Part shown: positions 39,230-48,978 of the stretch, piece after piece
Numbering within the stretch: position 1 is the stretch's first letter
How the letters are laid out: every line of letters begins with the position of its first letter
Assembly: GCF_900129855.1 (NCBI RefSeq)
Contig: NZ_LT670819.1
Coordinates: forward strand, 1,984,001-2,048,000
DNA: 64,000 nucleotides
Direction of reading: 5' to 3'
Source: Streptomyces sp. 3214.6
GTDB taxonomy: Bacteria; Actinomycetota; Actinomycetes; Streptomycetales; Streptomycetaceae
Program-made: the position numbers and the translations under genes
Notes under the pieces: model-generated
What the model was told of the DNA's origin: nothing
The model's database searches: none
The model's input: only the letters and a program-made list of their open reading frames with translations

Positions 39230-39661
39230 GGGCGCCCCTTTCCTTCTGACGATCAGCCTGGTGAGAGTCTCTGCAAGCCTCTGCGACGGTACGAACCGTG
39301 CATTACACAGGTGTCTCCCGGACCGGCCACCGGGAGTTAAGCCCGGCGCACAACGAACGGCGGGCGAGTGTGAGCGGCCCGCTGCGGCCCCGCAAAGGAG
39401 CAGGTTACGGGGGTGACGGCCGGGGTGTTCGAAGGCGGGGTGGGTTCGAAGGCGGGGTGGGTTCGAAGGCGGGGTGGGTTCGAAGGCGGGGTGGGGTTTC
39501 GGGCTGCGGGGCCAGGGAGCTTTGCCAATCTCTGATGGCATGGCCGCGTCAAATCTGTCAGGCTTCCGGCAGCCGTCGCGCACCGCCCCTCCGGCACACC
39601 CACGCCGTCGGGGACAGCCACCGAGCAGGCCGGAAACCCGGCCGCCGCAAAGGAGCCATGT
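39230..39661. other. Divergent intergenic region between nitrate reductase and M1 peptidase
   Basis: These 432 bp separate two divergently read genes and contain no convincing ORF. The notable content is a four-unit 17-bp tandem repeat (39428-39495). AAAGGAG at about 39650 is the peptidase ribosome site. I looked for GlnR-type boxes before the nitrate reductase and did not find a match I trust. Confidence 0.7.
39428..39495. repeat. Four perfect 17-bp tandem repeats
   Basis: TTCGAAGGCGGGGTGGG is repeated without change at 39428, 39445, 39462 and 39479. Each unit contains the palindrome TTCGAA. Flanking sequence (CGGGGTG before, GTTTCGGG after) suggests decayed extra units. Array length is 68 bp, about 170-230 bp from either start codon. 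Confidence 0.97.
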
Positions 39662-41605
39662 GTGAGACCCACCCCCCGCAAGGCCATCTCCACGAGCGCG
39701 CTCGTCCTCGCCGCGCTGGCCGCCGTCTCGCTCCCCGCCACGACCGTGGCAGCCGCGCCGCAGACACAGCAGGCACCCGGTGCACAGCAGGCAGCCCGTG
39801 CACAGCAGGCACAGCAGGCCCCGCGGTCGTCACAGGCACCGCGGGCTGCGGGTGCGGCTGCCGCCTGCACCCCCGCCCAGGTGGTCGCGGGCGGCGACTT
39901 CGAGAGCGGCGCCTCGGCGTGGACCCAGTCCTCGACCGGTGTGATCACCAGCCGCACCGGTCAGTCGGCGCACGGCGGCACCGCTTTCGCCTGGCTGGAC
40001 GGAGTCGGCAGCACGCACACCGACACGCTCTCGCAGAGCGTCACGATCCCGTCCGGGTGCGCCACCGCCACCCTCACCTTCTGGCTGCACATCGACACGG
40101 CCGAGACGACCTCGTCCACCGCGTACGACAAGCTGACGGCGAAGATCGGCACGACGACGCTGGCCACGTACTCGAACCTCGACAAGAACACCGGCTACGT
40201 CCAGAAGTCGTTCGACGTGTCGGCCTTCGCGGGCCAGACCGTGAGCCTCGCCTTCACCGGAACCGAGGACTCCAGCCTCCAGTCGAGCTTCGTCCTCGAC
40301 GACATCGCGCTCAACACCTCCGGCGACACCGCACCGCCGCCCGCCGACTCCACGCGCACCCCGGCCGCACCCTCGTACACCGTCAGTCTCACCAGCAACA
40401 CGGCCGGCACGGTCTGGACCGGTCACGAGAGCGCGACCTTCACCAACGCCTCCGCCACCGCGCTGAGCGAGGTGTATCTGCGGCTGTGGGACAACTACCA
40501 CGGCACCTGCACGTCGATGCCCATCGCGGTCAGCAACGTCACCGGCGGCACCGCGGGCGCCCTCTCCGTCGGCTGCACGGCCCTCCAGATCACCCTCGCC
40601 ACGCCCCTCACCCAGGGGCAGAGCGCCACGATCGGCTTCGACCTGGGCATCACCGTGCCCAGCGGCGCCGACCGGTTCGGCTACGACGGGTCGTTCAGCT
40701 TCATCGGCAACGCGCTGCCCGTGCTGGCGGTGAAGGACGGGGCGGGCTGGCACCTGGACCCGTACACGAACAACGGCGAGTCGTTCTACTCCCTGGCCGC
40801 CGACTTCAAGGTGACCCTCGACCATCCGACCGCCCTGCTGGTCCCGGCCACCGGCGCCTCGGTCGACGCCGCCGGCTCCAGTGGGCGCACCATCACCACG
40901 GCAACCGCGTCCAAGGTGCGTGACTTCGCGTGGGCGGCGGGCCCGTTCAGCAAGATCTCCGGCACCTCGACCGCCGGGACGCCGATCAACGTCTACTCCG
41001 TGTCCGGCATCAGCTCGGCCAACGCCCAGTCGATGCTCACCACCGCCAAGTCCGCCGTGGACGCCCACGCCGCCCGCTTCGGCGCCTACCCGTACGGCGA
41101 GTTGGACGCCGTCATCGACAACAACTTCTGGTTCGGCGGCATGGAGTACCCCGGGTTCGTCCTGGACCTGGTGAGCACCACGGCGCTGACGCATGAGATC
41201 GGCCACCAGTGGTGGTACGGCATCGTCGGCGACGACGAGTACAACAGCCCCTGGCTGGACGAGTCGTTCACCGACTACGCCACCGACCTGGCGCTGGGCA
41301 AGACCGGCAGTGGCTGCTGGAGCAGCGTCTCGTGGGCCTCTTCGGCGGAGAAGATCACCAACTCGATGGCCTACTGGGACGCCCACTCCTCCCGGTACTC
41401 CACCGTCGTCTACGGCTACGGCAAGTGCGCCCTGCACGACCTGCGACGGCTCATCGGCGACACCGCCATGGCCAACCTGCTGAAGGCGTACGCCACTTCG
41501 CACTGGTACGGCGTCTCGACCACGGCCGAGTTCAAGGCGGCGGCCCAGGCCACCACGGCCACGGACCTGACGTCCTTCTGGACCACCCACCGCATCGAAG
41601 GCTGA
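39662..41605 (+). CDS. Secreted M1-family zinc aminopeptidase with an N-terminal jelly-roll domain
   Basis: The 647-residue protein has a signal peptide (RPTPRK, hydrophobic stretch, cleavage around residue 31) and a short Gln/Ala-rich stretch (AQQA repeats). A beta-jelly-roll carbohydrate-binding-like domain covers about 68-220. The M1 peptidase core follows: GGMEYPG near 492 resembles the GxMEN exopeptidase motif, HEIGH at 511-515 binds zinc, and WLDESFTDY supplies the third ligand. It should trim amino-terminal residues from extracellular peptides. The start is a GTG at 39662 with AAAGGAG before it; an overlapping ATG is out of frame. The stop codon lies in an 18-bp tandem repeat. Confidence 0.9.
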   Translation: MRPTPRKAISTSALVLAALAAVSLPATTVAAAPQTQQAPGAQQAARAQQAQQAPRSSQAPRAAGAAAACTPAQVVAGGDFESGASAWTQSSTGVITSRTGQSAHGGTAFAWLDGVGSTHTDTLSQSVTIPSGCATATLTFWLHIDTAETTSSTAYDKLTAKIGTTTLATYSNLDKNTGYVQKSFDVSAFAGQTVSLAFTGTEDSSLQSSFVLDDIALNTSGDTAPPPADSTRTPAAPSYTVSLTSNTAGTVWTGHESATFTNASATALSEVYLRLWDNYHGTCTSMPIAVSNVTGGTAGALSVGCTALQITLATPLTQGQSATIGFDLGITVPSGADRFGYDGSFSFIGNALPVLAVKDGAGWHLDPYTNNGESFYSLAADFKVTLDHPTALLVPATGASVDAAGSSGRTITTATASKVRDFAWAAGPFSKISGTSTAGTPINVYSVSGISSANAQSMLTTAKSAVDAHAARFGAYPYGELDAVIDNNFWFGGMEYPGFVLDLVSTTALTHEIGHQWWYGIVGDDEYNSPWLDESFTDYATDLALGKTGSGCWSSVSWASSAEKITNSMAYWDAHSSRYSTVVYGYGKCALHDLRRLIGDTAMANLLKAYATSHWYGVSTTAEFKAAAQATTATDLTSFWTTHRIEG

Positions 41606-41650
41606 TCCGGCAGCGAAGGCTGATCCGGCAGCGACGGTTGATCCGGCGGG
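41597..41650 (+). repeat. Three 18-bp tandem units over the M1 peptidase stop codon
   Basis: GAAGGCTGATCCGGCAGC is present at 41597 and exactly again at 41615. A third, diverged unit runs 41633-41650 (GACGGTTGATCCGGCGGG). Period 18 keeps the frame, so E-G-stop, E-G-stop and D-G-stop occur in succession; translation ends at the first (41603-41605). Confidence 0.95.
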
Positions 41651-41669
41651 GACCGGACCACCGCGCTCG

Positions 41670-41718
41670 CCGGTGCTTCACGGGTGACGCCCCCAGCGCG
41701 TCACCCGTGAAGCACCGG
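41670..41718. terminator. Strong bidirectional hairpin between M1 peptidase and kdpC
   Basis: Bases 41670-41690 pair perfectly with 41698-41718, a 21-bp stem with a 7-base CCCCAGC loop. It separates two convergent genes and can terminate both. No T-tract follows. Confidence 0.93.
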
Positions 41719-41781
41719 GCGCAGGGGGTCTCCCTTTCGCCCCCTTCCCCCCTTCCTCCCTTCCCCCCCCAGGGCACGCCG

Positions 41782-42414
41782 TCAGTTCTTCGCCGCGAGT
41801 TCCTTGAGCGCGATGTTGAGTTCGAGGACGTTGACGCGGGGTTCGCCTATGAAGCCGAGGGTGCGGCCGTCGGTGTGGTCGGCGACGAGCTCGTGGACCT
41901 GGGCGACGGACAGACCGTTCTTCTCGGCGACCCGGTGGACCTGGAGGTCGGCGTAGGCCGGGGAGATGTCCGGGTCGAGGCCCGACCCGGAGGAGGTGAC
42001 CGCGTCGGCGGGCACCTGGGACGGCTTGACCTTGTAGTCCGCGGTCGAGTTGTCCTTCACCACCTCGGCCTTGGCGTCCTCGACCGACTTGATGAGTTTC
42101 TCGTTGTCGGCGGAAAGGTTGGTCGCTCCCGAAAGCAGCAGTTTGTACTGGGTGTTGACGGTGTTCTGACCGAGCCCGTTCGCGGGGCGCGGCTGGAAGT
42201 AGTCCAGGCTGTAGCCCTGTTGGCCGATCAGGGAGGAGCCGACGACCTTGCCGTCCGCCCTGATCTCGGAGCCGTTCGCCTTGCCCGGGAAGAGGCCCTG
42301 GGCGATGCCGGTCACGACCAGGGGGTAGATCACGCCGGTCATCAGGGTCACTACGAGGAGGGCACGCAGGCCCGCCCCGAGCAACCGGGCTGTGTTCACA
42401 ACGGAGTTGTTCAT
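41782..42414 (-). CDS. kdpC: Potassium-transporting ATPase subunit C
   Basis: The 210-residue KdpC has one N-terminal membrane helix (about 14-36, LRALLVVTLMTGVIYPLVV) and a periplasm-side-type soluble domain. It has the family segments GSSLIGQ, YFQPRPA, SGSGLDPDISPAYADLQ, RVAEKNGL and GEPRVNVLELN. KdpC stabilises the KdpFABC complex and raises its affinity for ATP. The ATG at 42414 is preceded by AAGGACAGG, and kdpB ends 30 bp upstream. It is the last gene of the kdp operon. Confidence 0.96.
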   Translation of the reverse strand: MNNSVVNTARLLGAGLRALLVVTLMTGVIYPLVVTGIAQGLFPGKANGSEIRADGKVVGSSLIGQQGYSLDYFQPRPANGLGQNTVNTQYKLLLSGATNLSADNEKLIKSVEDAKAEVVKDNSTADYKVKPSQVPADAVTSSGSGLDPDISPAYADLQVHRVAEKNGLSVAQVHELVADHTDGRTLGFIGEPRVNVLELNIALKELAAKN

Positions 42415-42444
42415 GGTCCTGTCCTTCACCACGCTTTCGAAGCG

Positions 42445-44571
42445 TTACAGCCCGGGGATCGATGAGATGAGCAGGTCGATGAGCTTGATGCCGACGAAGG
42501 GCGCGACAAGTCCGCCGAGGCCGTAGATCCCGAGGTTGCGGCGGAGCATCCGGTCGGCGCTGACGGGCCGGTACTGCACGCCCTTCAGCGCGAGCGGGAC
42601 GAGCGCGATGATGATCAGCGCGTTGAAGACGACCGCGGAGAGGATCGCGGAGTCGGGGCCGGCCAGGTGCATGATGTTGAGCTTGTCCAGGCCCGGGTAG
42701 ACGGCCGCGAACAGCGCCGGGATGATCGCGAAGTACTTCGCGACGTCGTTGGCGATGGAGAACGTCGTCAAGGCGCCCCGGGTGATGAGGAGTTGCTTGC
42801 CGATCTCGACGATCTCGATGAGCTTGGTCGGGTTGGAGTCGAGGTCGACCATGTTGCCGGCCTCCTTGGCGGCCGATGTGCCCGTGTTCATCGCGACGCC
42901 GACGTCGGCCTGCGCGAGCGCCGGAGCGTCGTTCGTGCCGTCGCCGGTCATCGCCACCAGCTTGCCGCCCGCCTGCTCCCGCTTGATGAGCGCCATCTTG
43001 TCCTCGGGGGTGGCCTCCGCGAGGAAGTCGTCCACGCCTGCCTCCTGCGCGATGGCCTTCGCGGTCAGTGGGTTGTCACCGGTGATCATGATGGTCTTGA
43101 TGCCCATCCGGCGCAGCTCCTCGAACCGCTCCCGCATACCGTCCTTGACGACGTCCTTGAGGTGGATGACGCCCAGCACCCGGGCGCCCTCGGCGTCCTC
43201 GACAGCGACGAGCAGCGGGGTGCCGCCCGCCTCGGCGATCCGGTCGGTCGACTCCGCGGCGTCCTGGGCGACTTCGCCGCCCCGCTCCTTCACCCAGGCG
43301 ACGACGGATCCGGTCGCGCCCTTGCGGATCCGGCGCCCGCCCACGTCCACTCCGGACATACGGGTCTGCGCGGTGAACGCGATCCACTCGGCGCCGGTCA
43401 GCTCGCCCTGGTGTCGCTCCCTCAGTCCGTACTTCTCCTTGGCCAGGACGACGATGGAACGGCCCTCGGGCGTCTCGTCGGCCAGCGACGACAGCTGGGC
43501 GGCGTCGGCGAGCTCCGCCTCACTCGCGCCGCTCACCGGCACGAACTCGGCGGCCTGCCGGTTGCCGAGGGTGATGGTGCCGGTCTTGTCGAGCAGCAGG
43601 GTGGAGACGTCACCGGCGGCCTCCACGGCCCGTCCGGACATCGCCAGGACATTGCGCTGGACCAGCCGGTCCATGCCCGCGATGCCGATGGCGGAGAGGA
43701 GGGCGCCGATGGTGGTCGGGATGAGGCAGACCAGCAGCGCCACCAGCACGACCATCGTCAGGCGCGTGCCCGCGTACTCCGCGAACGGCGGCAGGGTCGC
43801 CACCGCCAGCAGGAAGACGATCGTCAGCGAGGCGAGCAGGATGTTCAGCGCGATCTCGTTCGGCGTCTTCTGCCGGGCCGCGCCCTCCACCAGGTTGATC
43901 ATCCGGTCGATGAAGGTCTCGCCCGGCTTCGTCGTGATCTTGATGACGACGCGGTCGGAGAGGACCTTCGTGCCGCCGGTGACGGCGCTGCGGTCGCCGC
44001 CCGACTCGCGGATGACCGGCGCCGACTCGCCGGTGATCGCCGACTCGTCGACGCTGGCGACGCCCTCGACGACGTCACCGTCGCCGGGGATGACGTCCCC
44101 CGCCTCGCAGACCACCAGGTCAGCGACGCGCAGCTCGGTGCCGGGGACCTGTTCCTCGGCCCCGTCCTTCAGCAGCCGGCGGGCGACCGTGTCGGTCTTG
44201 GCCTTGCGCAGGGTGTCGGCCTGCGCCTTGCCGCGGCCCTCGGCCACCGCTTCGGCCAGGTTGGCGAAGACGACGGTGAGCCATAGCCAGGCGCTGATGG
44301 TCCAGCCGAACCAGTCGGTCGGGTCCTTGAAGGAGAAGACGGTGGTCAGCACCGAGCCGACGAGCACCACGAACATCACGGGCGACTTGACCATCACCCG
44401 CGGATCGAGCTTGCGGAAGGCGTCCGGCAGGGCCTTCACCAGCTGCTCGGGGTCGAAGAGACCCGCGCCGACCCGGCTCTCCCTGTGGCCGGTCGGGATG
44501 TCGCTGTGTGGTGCCCGGGTGGGAGTGGCTGTGGACATCGGGTCCTCGTGCTTCGTTACGTCGGTCGTCAT
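42445..44571 (-). CDS. kdpB: Potassium-transporting P-type ATPase subunit B
   Basis: The 708-residue KdpB is the ATP-hydrolysing subunit of the KdpFABC potassium pump. It has the P-type ATPase set: [15 protein letters not shown] actuator loop, [16 protein letters not shown] phosphorylation site, [18 protein letters not shown], and [18 protein letters not shown] hinge. About seven membrane helices are visible. A longer N-terminal extension (about 45 residues, [10 protein letters not shown] onward) precedes the first helix. Its ATG overlaps kdpA by ATGA, so the two are coupled. Confidence 0.97.
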   Translation of the reverse strand: MTTDVTKHEDPMSTATPTRAPHSDIPTGHRESRVGAGLFDPEQLVKALPDAFRKLDPRVMVKSPVMFVVLVGSVLTTVFSFKDPTDWFGWTISAWLWLTVVFANLAEAVAEGRGKAQADTLRKAKTDTVARRLLKDGAEEQVPGTELRVADLVVCEAGDVIPGDGDVVEGVASVDESAITGESAPVIRESGGDRSAVTGGTKVLSDRVVIKITTKPGETFIDRMINLVEGAARQKTPNEIALNILLASLTIVFLLAVATLPPFAEYAGTRLTMVVLVALLVCLIPTTIGALLSAIGIAGMDRLVQRNVLAMSGRAVEAAGDVSTLLLDKTGTITLGNRQAAEFVPVSGASEAELADAAQLSSLADETPEGRSIVVLAKEKYGLRERHQGELTGAEWIAFTAQTRMSGVDVGGRRIRKGATGSVVAWVKERGGEVAQDAAESTDRIAEAGGTPLLVAVEDAEGARVLGVIHLKDVVKDGMRERFEELRRMGIKTIMITGDNPLTAKAIAQEAGVDDFLAEATPEDKMALIKREQAGGKLVAMTGDGTNDAPALAQADVGVAMNTGTSAAKEAGNMVDLDSNPTKLIEIVEIGKQLLITRGALTTFSIANDVAKYFAIIPALFAAVYPGLDKLNIMHLAGPDSAILSAVVFNALIIIALVPLALKGVQYRPVSADRMLRRNLGIYGLGGLVAPFVGIKLIDLLISSIPGL

Positions 44572-46247
44572 GACGCCAGCCCCTCGGCGAGCGGCCCCAG
44601 CGCCAGGGCCGGGAAGTACGTCAGACCCGTGATGATCAGGATCGCGCCCACCAACAGGCCGGTGAACAGCGGTTTCTCGGTGCGTAGGGTGCCCGCGGTC
44701 ACCGGGATCGGCTTCTGCTCGGCAAGCGATCCGGCCAGCGCCAGCACGAACACCATCGGCAGGAACCGGCCGAGGATCATCGCCAGGCCCAGGGTGCTGT
44801 TGAACCACTGCGTGTCCGCGTTCAGACCCGCGAACGCCGAGCCGTTGTTGTTGGACGCGGACGTATAGGCGTAGAGGATCTCGGAGAACCCGTGCGCGCC
44901 GGTGTTCGTCATCGAGTGGCCCGGTGTCGGCAGGGCCATCGCCGCGGCGGTGAAGACCAGCACCAGCGCCGGGGTGATGAGGAGGTAGCAGGCGGCGAGC
45001 TTGATCTCGCGGATGCCGATCTTCTTGCCCAGATACTCGGGCGTGCGGCCCACCATCAGGCCCGCGATGAACACGGCGATGATCGCCATGACGAGCATGC
45101 CGTAGAGGCCGGAGCCGGTGCCGCCGGGCGCGATCTCGCCCAGCATCATGCCGAGCATGGCGATGCCGCCGCCGAGGCCGGTGAAGGAGGAGTGGAAGGA
45201 GTCGACGGCGCCGGTCGAGGTGAGGGTCGTCGACACGGCGAAGATGGACGAGGAGCCGACGCCGAAGCGGACCTCCTTGCCCTCCATCGCACCCCCTGCG
45301 GCCTGGAGCGCCGGGCCGTGGTGGGCGAACTCGGTCCACATCATCAGGGCGACGAAGCCGAGCCAGATCGTGAACATGGTCGCGAGGATCGCGTAGCCCT
45401 GCTTCACGCTGCCGACCATCACACCGAACGTCCGGGTCAGCGCGAAGGGGATGACCAGCAGCAGAAAGATCTCGAAGAGGTTGGTGAAGGGGGTCGGGTT
45501 CTCGAAGGGGTGGGCGGAGTTGGCGTTGAAGTAGCCGCCGCCGTTCGTGCCCAGCTCCTTGATGGCCTCCTGCGAGGCGACCGCGCCGCCGTTCCACTGC
45601 TGCGAGCCGCCGATGCCGTCCCCATGGAGGAACTGGCCGACCTCGTGGATGCCGGAGAAGTTCTGGATGGCGCCGCACGCGACGAGCACGATCGCAGCGA
45701 CGAGGGAGCCAGGCAGCAGGATGCGGACGACACCGCGCACCATGTCGGCCCAGAAGTTGCCGAGTTCACCAGTGCGCGAGCGTGCGAACCCGCGCACCAG
45801 CGCCACCGCGACGGCGATGCCGACGGCCGCCGAGACGAAGTTCTGCACCGCCAGCCCGGCCGTCTGCACGACATGGCCCATGGCCTGCTCACCGTAGTAC
45901 GACTGCCAGTTGGTGTTCGTGACGAACGACGCGGCGGTGTTGAACGCCTGGTCCGGATCGATCGCCTTGAAGCCCAGTGACAGCGGCAGAACGCCCTGGA
46001 GCCGCTGGAGCAGGTAGAGGAAGAGGACCGAGACGGCCGAGAACGCCAGGAGACCGCGCAGATACGCCGGCCAGCGCATCTCGGCGTCGGGGTTGGCGCC
46101 GATGCCGCGGTAGATCCACTTCTCCGCCCGCCAGTGCCGGTCGGAGGAGTAGACCCTGGCCATGTAGGTGCCGAGGGGGACGTAGGCGAGCGCCAGGGCG
46201 CCTATGAGGGCCAGCAGCTGAAGCACGCCGGCGAGTACGGGGCCCAT
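44568..46247 (-). CDS. kdpA: Potassium-transporting ATPase subunit A (channel subunit)
   Basis: The 559-residue KdpA is the membrane ion-conducting subunit, related to Trk/Ktr channels. Four P-loop-like selectivity segments are present, including [54 protein letters not shown] and [13 protein letters not shown]. About ten membrane helices fit the family. It captures K+ at low concentration and works with KdpB. Only a weak ribosome site lies before the ATG (46247), and kdpF ends 8 bp upstream. Confidence 0.97.
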   Translation of the reverse strand: MGPVLAGVLQLLALIGALALAYVPLGTYMARVYSSDRHWRAEKWIYRGIGANPDAEMRWPAYLRGLLAFSAVSVLFLYLLQRLQGVLPLSLGFKAIDPDQAFNTAASFVTNTNWQSYYGEQAMGHVVQTAGLAVQNFVSAAVGIAVAVALVRGFARSRTGELGNFWADMVRGVVRILLPGSLVAAIVLVACGAIQNFSGIHEVGQFLHGDGIGGSQQWNGGAVASQEAIKELGTNGGGYFNANSAHPFENPTPFTNLFEIFLLLVIPFALTRTFGVMVGSVKQGYAILATMFTIWLGFVALMMWTEFAHHGPALQAAGGAMEGKEVRFGVGSSSIFAVSTTLTSTGAVDSFHSSFTGLGGGIAMLGMMLGEIAPGGTGSGLYGMLVMAIIAVFIAGLMVGRTPEYLGKKIGIREIKLAACYLLITPALVLVFTAAAMALPTPGHSMTNTGAHGFSEILYAYTSASNNNGSAFAGLNADTQWFNSTLGLAMILGRFLPMVFVLALAGSLAEQKPIPVTAGTLRTEKPLFTGLLVGAILIITGLTYFPALALGPLAEGLAS

Positions 46248-46255
46248 GGTGCTGC

Positions 46256-46345
46256 TCAGAACCTCTCCGGGAAGATCAGGGCGAGGAAGAGATAGCCCAG
46301 CAGGGCGACGGCCACGACCAGGCCGACGATGTTCTCGGCGGTCAC
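46256..46345 (-). CDS. kdpF: KdpF, single-helix subunit of the Kdp pump
   Basis: This 29-residue ORF is too short for ordinary gene callers. It begins GTG at 46345 and ends 8 bp before kdpA. It encodes one hydrophobic helix ([21 protein letters not shown]) followed by PERF, the classic KdpF pattern. KdpF lies at the KdpA-KdpB interface and helps hold the complex together. Its GTG overlaps the preceding micro-ORF by GTGA, so translation of the two is coupled. Confidence 0.93.
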   Translation of the reverse strand: MTAENIVGLVVAVALLGYLFLALIFPERF

Positions 46346-46425
46346 AGCTTCGTCACCCCCTTGGCTACGAGGGCCACCAGCGCGAAGACCGCGGCCGTGG
46401 CGACGACGAAGGCCAGATCGGCCAT
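46342..46425 (-). CDS. 27-residue leader membrane micropeptide of the kdp operon
   Basis: The ORF starts ATG at 46425 with AGGAG at an ideal distance upstream, the best ribosome site of the operon. It encodes [20 protein letters not shown] and ends AKGVTKL, one membrane helix with a basic tail. It overlaps kdpF by 4 bp. It looks like a true small membrane protein or a translation-coupling leader. I do not recognise it from other organisms with certainty; a similar short ORF before kdpF is what I recall from actinobacteria. Confidence 0.72.
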   Translation of the reverse strand: MADLAFVVATAAVFALVALVAKGVTKL

Positions 46426-46770
46426 CGCGAACTCCTAGAAGAGGTTCGAAGGAAACAGAACCGGACGGATCGAGGAAAGCGCTTCTTCGACCGGATGTGA
46501 CCGCCGTTGACGGCTCTCTAACGGCACTCCGTCCACCCTTGACGGCGCTTTGACGGCACCGGGCGTCACCAGCCCGGCGCTAGAGTGAAACGGTGACTCC
46601 CCTGCCGGAAGAGCCCGTTCCCGCAGGACGGACAGGTCGGAGTCGGTCATGATCCACGCTCTCCGGGTCTTCCAGCCGTCCGGCCGTCCGGCCGCAGAGG
46701 CTGATTCAGCCCCCGCGGCGCAGCGTCCTCCACCGGCTTGAGCGGCGCCCCGCGTGTCATTGATGCGTCA
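46426..46770. other. kdp promoter region, no convincing gene
   Basis: These 345 bp lie between the kdp leader ORF and the macrodomain gene, both read on the minus strand. The kdp-side half carries four 11-bp-spaced boxes. A plus-strand 19-codon ORF (GTG at 46592) and a minus-strand 71-codon frame (46435-46650) are open but look non-coding; the latter contains the boxes. No kdpD or kdpE gene lies in the window. Confidence 0.6.
46507..46557 (-). promoter_or_regulatory. Four 8-bp direct-repeat boxes with 11-bp periodicity, candidate KdpE site
   Basis: In kdp orientation the boxes are GCCGTCAA (46557-46550), GCCGTCAA (46546-46539), GCCGTTAG (46525-46518), and GCCGTCAA (46514-46507). Box starts are 11 bp apart within each pair and 21 bp between pairs, so all four fall on one helix face. 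Tandem repeats with 11-bp steps are typical of OmpR-family activators such as KdpE. Confidence 0.65.
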
Positions 46771-47277
46771 TCAAACCTGCCGGGCGAACGCGTCGTACGC
46801 GCGCTCGTCGAAGAGCACGAACCTGACCTCCTCGACGTTCGTCTCCGTGGCCCGGACGGTCTCCACGGCGATCCGGGCGGCGTCGTCCATCGGCCAGCCG
46901 TAGATGCCCGCGGAGACCGCCGGGAAGGCGACGGTACGGGCGCCTAGCTCGTCCGCGACCCGCAGCGACTCCCGGTAGCAGGAGGCCAGCAGCTCCGACC
47001 GGTCCTCGGTGGCGCTGTGGACGGGGCCGACGGTGTGGATCACCCAGCGTGCGTCCAGTTCGCCCGCGGTCGTGGCGACCGCCCGGCCGGTGGGCAGGCC
47101 CTTGCCGTACTGCGAGGCGCGCAGGCGGCGGCAGTCGTCGAGGATCGCGGGTCCGCCCCGGCGGTGGATGGCGCCGTCGACGCCACCGCCGCCGAGCAGG
47201 GAGGAGTTGGCGGCGTTGACGATGGCGTCCACGGACTGCCGGGTGATGTCGCCCTGGACGAGCGTGATCCTGGTCAT
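46771..47277 (-). CDS. Macrodomain protein, probable O-acetyl-ADP-ribose deacetylase
   Basis: The 168-residue protein is a complete single macrodomain (YmdB/MacroD-like). It starts ITLVQGDITRQSVDAIVNAANSSLLGGGGVDGAIHRRGG and has a VIHTVGPV strand and FPAVSAGIYGWP loop. Those segments bind ADP-ribose. The expected reaction is removal of acetyl from O-acetyl-ADP-ribose, the sirtuin product, or mono-ADP-ribose from proteins. TATACA at 47290-47285 is 7 bp before the ATG with no ribosome site, so a leaderless transcript is likely. It complements the Sir2, NUDIX and glycohydrolase genes at 16.5-19 kb. Confidence 0.93.
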   Translation of the reverse strand: MTRITLVQGDITRQSVDAIVNAANSSLLGGGGVDGAIHRRGGPAILDDCRRLRASQYGKGLPTGRAVATTAGELDARWVIHTVGPVHSATEDRSELLASCYRESLRVADELGARTVAFPAVSAGIYGWPMDDAARIAVETVRATETNVEEVRFVLFDERAYDAFARQV

Positions 47278-47312
47278 GGCTGTGTGTATACCAACGGGGA
47301 CCGGCCCGCCGT

Positions 47313-48725
47313 TCACCTTTGCTGCCGCAGCCTCCGCCACACGGCCTTCGCCGCGTTGTGGCCCGACATGCCGTGCACGCCAGGGCCGGGCGGGGTGGCC
47401 GAGGAGCAGATGAAGACGGCCGGGTGCGGGGTGGCGTACGGGAACAGGGTCGGCTTGGGGCGCAGCAGCAACTGGAGGCCGGAGGTCGCGCCGGAGGCGA
47501 TGTCTCCGCCGACGTAGTTGGCGTTGCGCACGGCGAGTTCGGCCGGGCCCGCGATGGCGCGGGCGAGGACTCGGTCGCGGAACCCCGGGGCGAAGCGCTC
47601 CAGTTGGCGTTCCATCACGTCGGTGAGGTCGCCGGTCCAGCCGTTGGGGACATGGCCGTAGGCCCAGAAGACGTGCCGGCCGGCCGGGGCCCGGCTGGGG
47701 TCGACGACACTGGGCTGCACCGTGATCATGAAGGGCCGGTCGGGTGCCCGACCCTCCCGGGAGGGGGCGCGCAGAGCGGCGCCGATCTCCGCACTGTCCG
47801 CGCCGATCTGCACGGTGCCGGCGGTGCGGGCCTCCTTCGCGGTCCACGGGACCGGGCCGTCGAGCGCGTAGTCGATCTTGAAGGCGGCCGGGCCGTACCG
47901 GTAGCCCTGGTAGTGGTTGCCGAAGCCGGCGATGCGGGCGAGGGCGGTGGGCGAGGTGTCGAAGACGTAGGCGCGGGCCGGGGGCAGGTCGTCGAGGCGC
48001 TTGACCTCGTAGTCGGTGTGGATGCTGCCGCCGAGGTCCTCGAGGTAGGCGGCGAGGGCGTCCGAGATGGACTGGGAGCCGCCGCGGGCCACCGGCCAGC
48101 CGCGGGCGTGCGCGGCCAGGGCGAAGACCAGGCCGACGGCCCCGGTGGCGAAGCCGCTCAGCGGGGCCATGACATGGGCGACGAGACCGGCGAAGAGGGC
48201 CTTGGCGGGCTCGTCGCGGAAGCGGCGGGTGAGCCAGGCGGACGGGGGCAGGCCGACCAGGCCGAAACGGGCCAGGGTGAGCGGGTCGCGCGGGAGCGCG
48301 GTCAGCGGCAGCGACATGAAATCGCGGGCCAGGGTGTCCCACTTGGGCAGGAAGGGCTCGACCAGACGGCGGTACGCGCCCGCGTCGCGTGGCCCGAAGG
48401 AGGCGGCCGTCTCGGCGACCGACCTCGACAGCACCGCGGCGCTGCCGTCGAGGAAGGGGTGCGCCATGGGCAGCTCGGCGTGCAGCCATTCGAGGCCGTA
48501 GCGCTCCAGGGGCAGGGCACGGAAGGCGGGCGAGTTGATGCCGAGGGGGTGCGCGGCGGAGCAGGAGTCGTGGCGGAAGCCCGGCAGGGTGAGCTCCTCG
48601 GTACGCGCTCCCCCGCCCACGGTGCCCCGCGCCTCGAACAGCGCCACGGAGAAGCCACGCCTGGCCAGCTCCACCGCCGCGGTCAGCCCGTTGGGCCCCG
48701 CTCCCACCACGACCGCATCGAGCAT
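47313..48725 (-). CDS. FAD-dependent oxidoreductase, phytoene-desaturase-like
   Basis: The 470-residue protein resembles phytoene desaturase and related NAD(P)/FAD-dependent amine-oxidase-fold enzymes. An N-terminal dinucleotide loop ([30 protein letters not shown]) and a C-terminal [10 protein letters not shown] segment bind [21 protein letters not shown] is in the desaturase-like cap region. No carotenoid or isoprenoid genes are adjacent, so a carotenoid role is not supported. The ATG at 48725 is preceded by a weak GAAGTG site. Confidence 0.85.
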   Translation of the reverse strand: MLDAVVVGAGPNGLTAAVELARRGFSVALFEARGTVGGGARTEELTLPGFRHDSCSAAHPLGINSPAFRALPLERYGLEWLHAELPMAHPFLDGSAAVLSRSVAETAASFGPRDAGAYRRLVEPFLPKWDTLARDFMSLPLTALPRDPLTLARFGLVGLPPSAWLTRRFRDEPAKALFAGLVAHVMAPLSGFATGAVGLVFALAAHARGWPVARGGSQSISDALAAYLEDLGGSIHTDYEVKRLDDLPPARAYVFDTSPTALARIAGFGNHYQGYRYGPAAFKIDYALDGPVPWTAKEARTAGTVQIGADSAEIGAALRAPSREGRAPDRPFMITVQPSVVDPSRAPAGRHVFWAYGHVPNGWTGDLTDVMERQLERFAPGFRDRVLARAIAGPAELAVRNANYVGGDIASGATSGLQLLLRPKPTLFPYATPHPAVFICSSATPPGPGVHGMSGHNAAKAVWRRLRQQR

Positions 48726-48939
48726 CGACGGCACTTCGACCCCTTCGTCAGCCGGTGACCTCCGTAGACCGGCGGCCCCCGATCTCAGGATATGCCGGTG
48801 GTACGACAACACCTGCGGCACGGGGCCACCGGAAGCGTCCGGATCACAGGAGCAGCCACGAAACGTCGCGAGGGCGGTCGCGCACCGCATCACCGGGGCG
48901 CGCCACAGTAGCCGCCCGCCCCCGGCACAGGGATCGTCC

Positions 48940-48978
48940 TACCGTGTCCGCCTTACCGTGTCCGCCTTACCGTGTCCG
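48940..48978. repeat. 14-bp tandem repeat (2.8 copies) over the stop of the inositol-phosphatase-like gene
   Basis: TACCGTGTCCGCCT occurs at 48940-48953 and 48954-48967, followed by TACCGTGTCCG at 48968-48978. The minus-strand gene stop (TTA on the plus strand, 48967-48969) spans a unit junction. The period is not a multiple of three. Confidence 0.93.

Noticed and set aside
35009..39340. 1,443-codon open frame on the plus strand opposite nitrate reductase
   Set aside because: It is the antisense frame of a strongly supported enzyme and has GC-shadow composition (long Gly/Ala/Val/Arg runs).
39230..39427. GlnR/NnaR box before nitrate reductase
   Set aside because: No segment gives a convincing GTnAC-n6-GAAAC pattern by eye; a matrix scan would be needed.
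39428..39495. CRISPR array
   Set aside because: Units are 17 bp and directly abutting with no spacers; it is a simple tandem repeat.
46435..46650. 71-codon minus-strand ORF upstream of kdp
   Set aside because: It has a weak ribosome site and no membrane or domain pattern, and it contains the 11-bp-spaced boxes, so it is better read as promoter.
46592..46651. 19-codon plus-strand ORF after a TAGAGT hexamer
   Set aside because: It could be the start of a lost gene, but nothing follows and no homology is recognisable.
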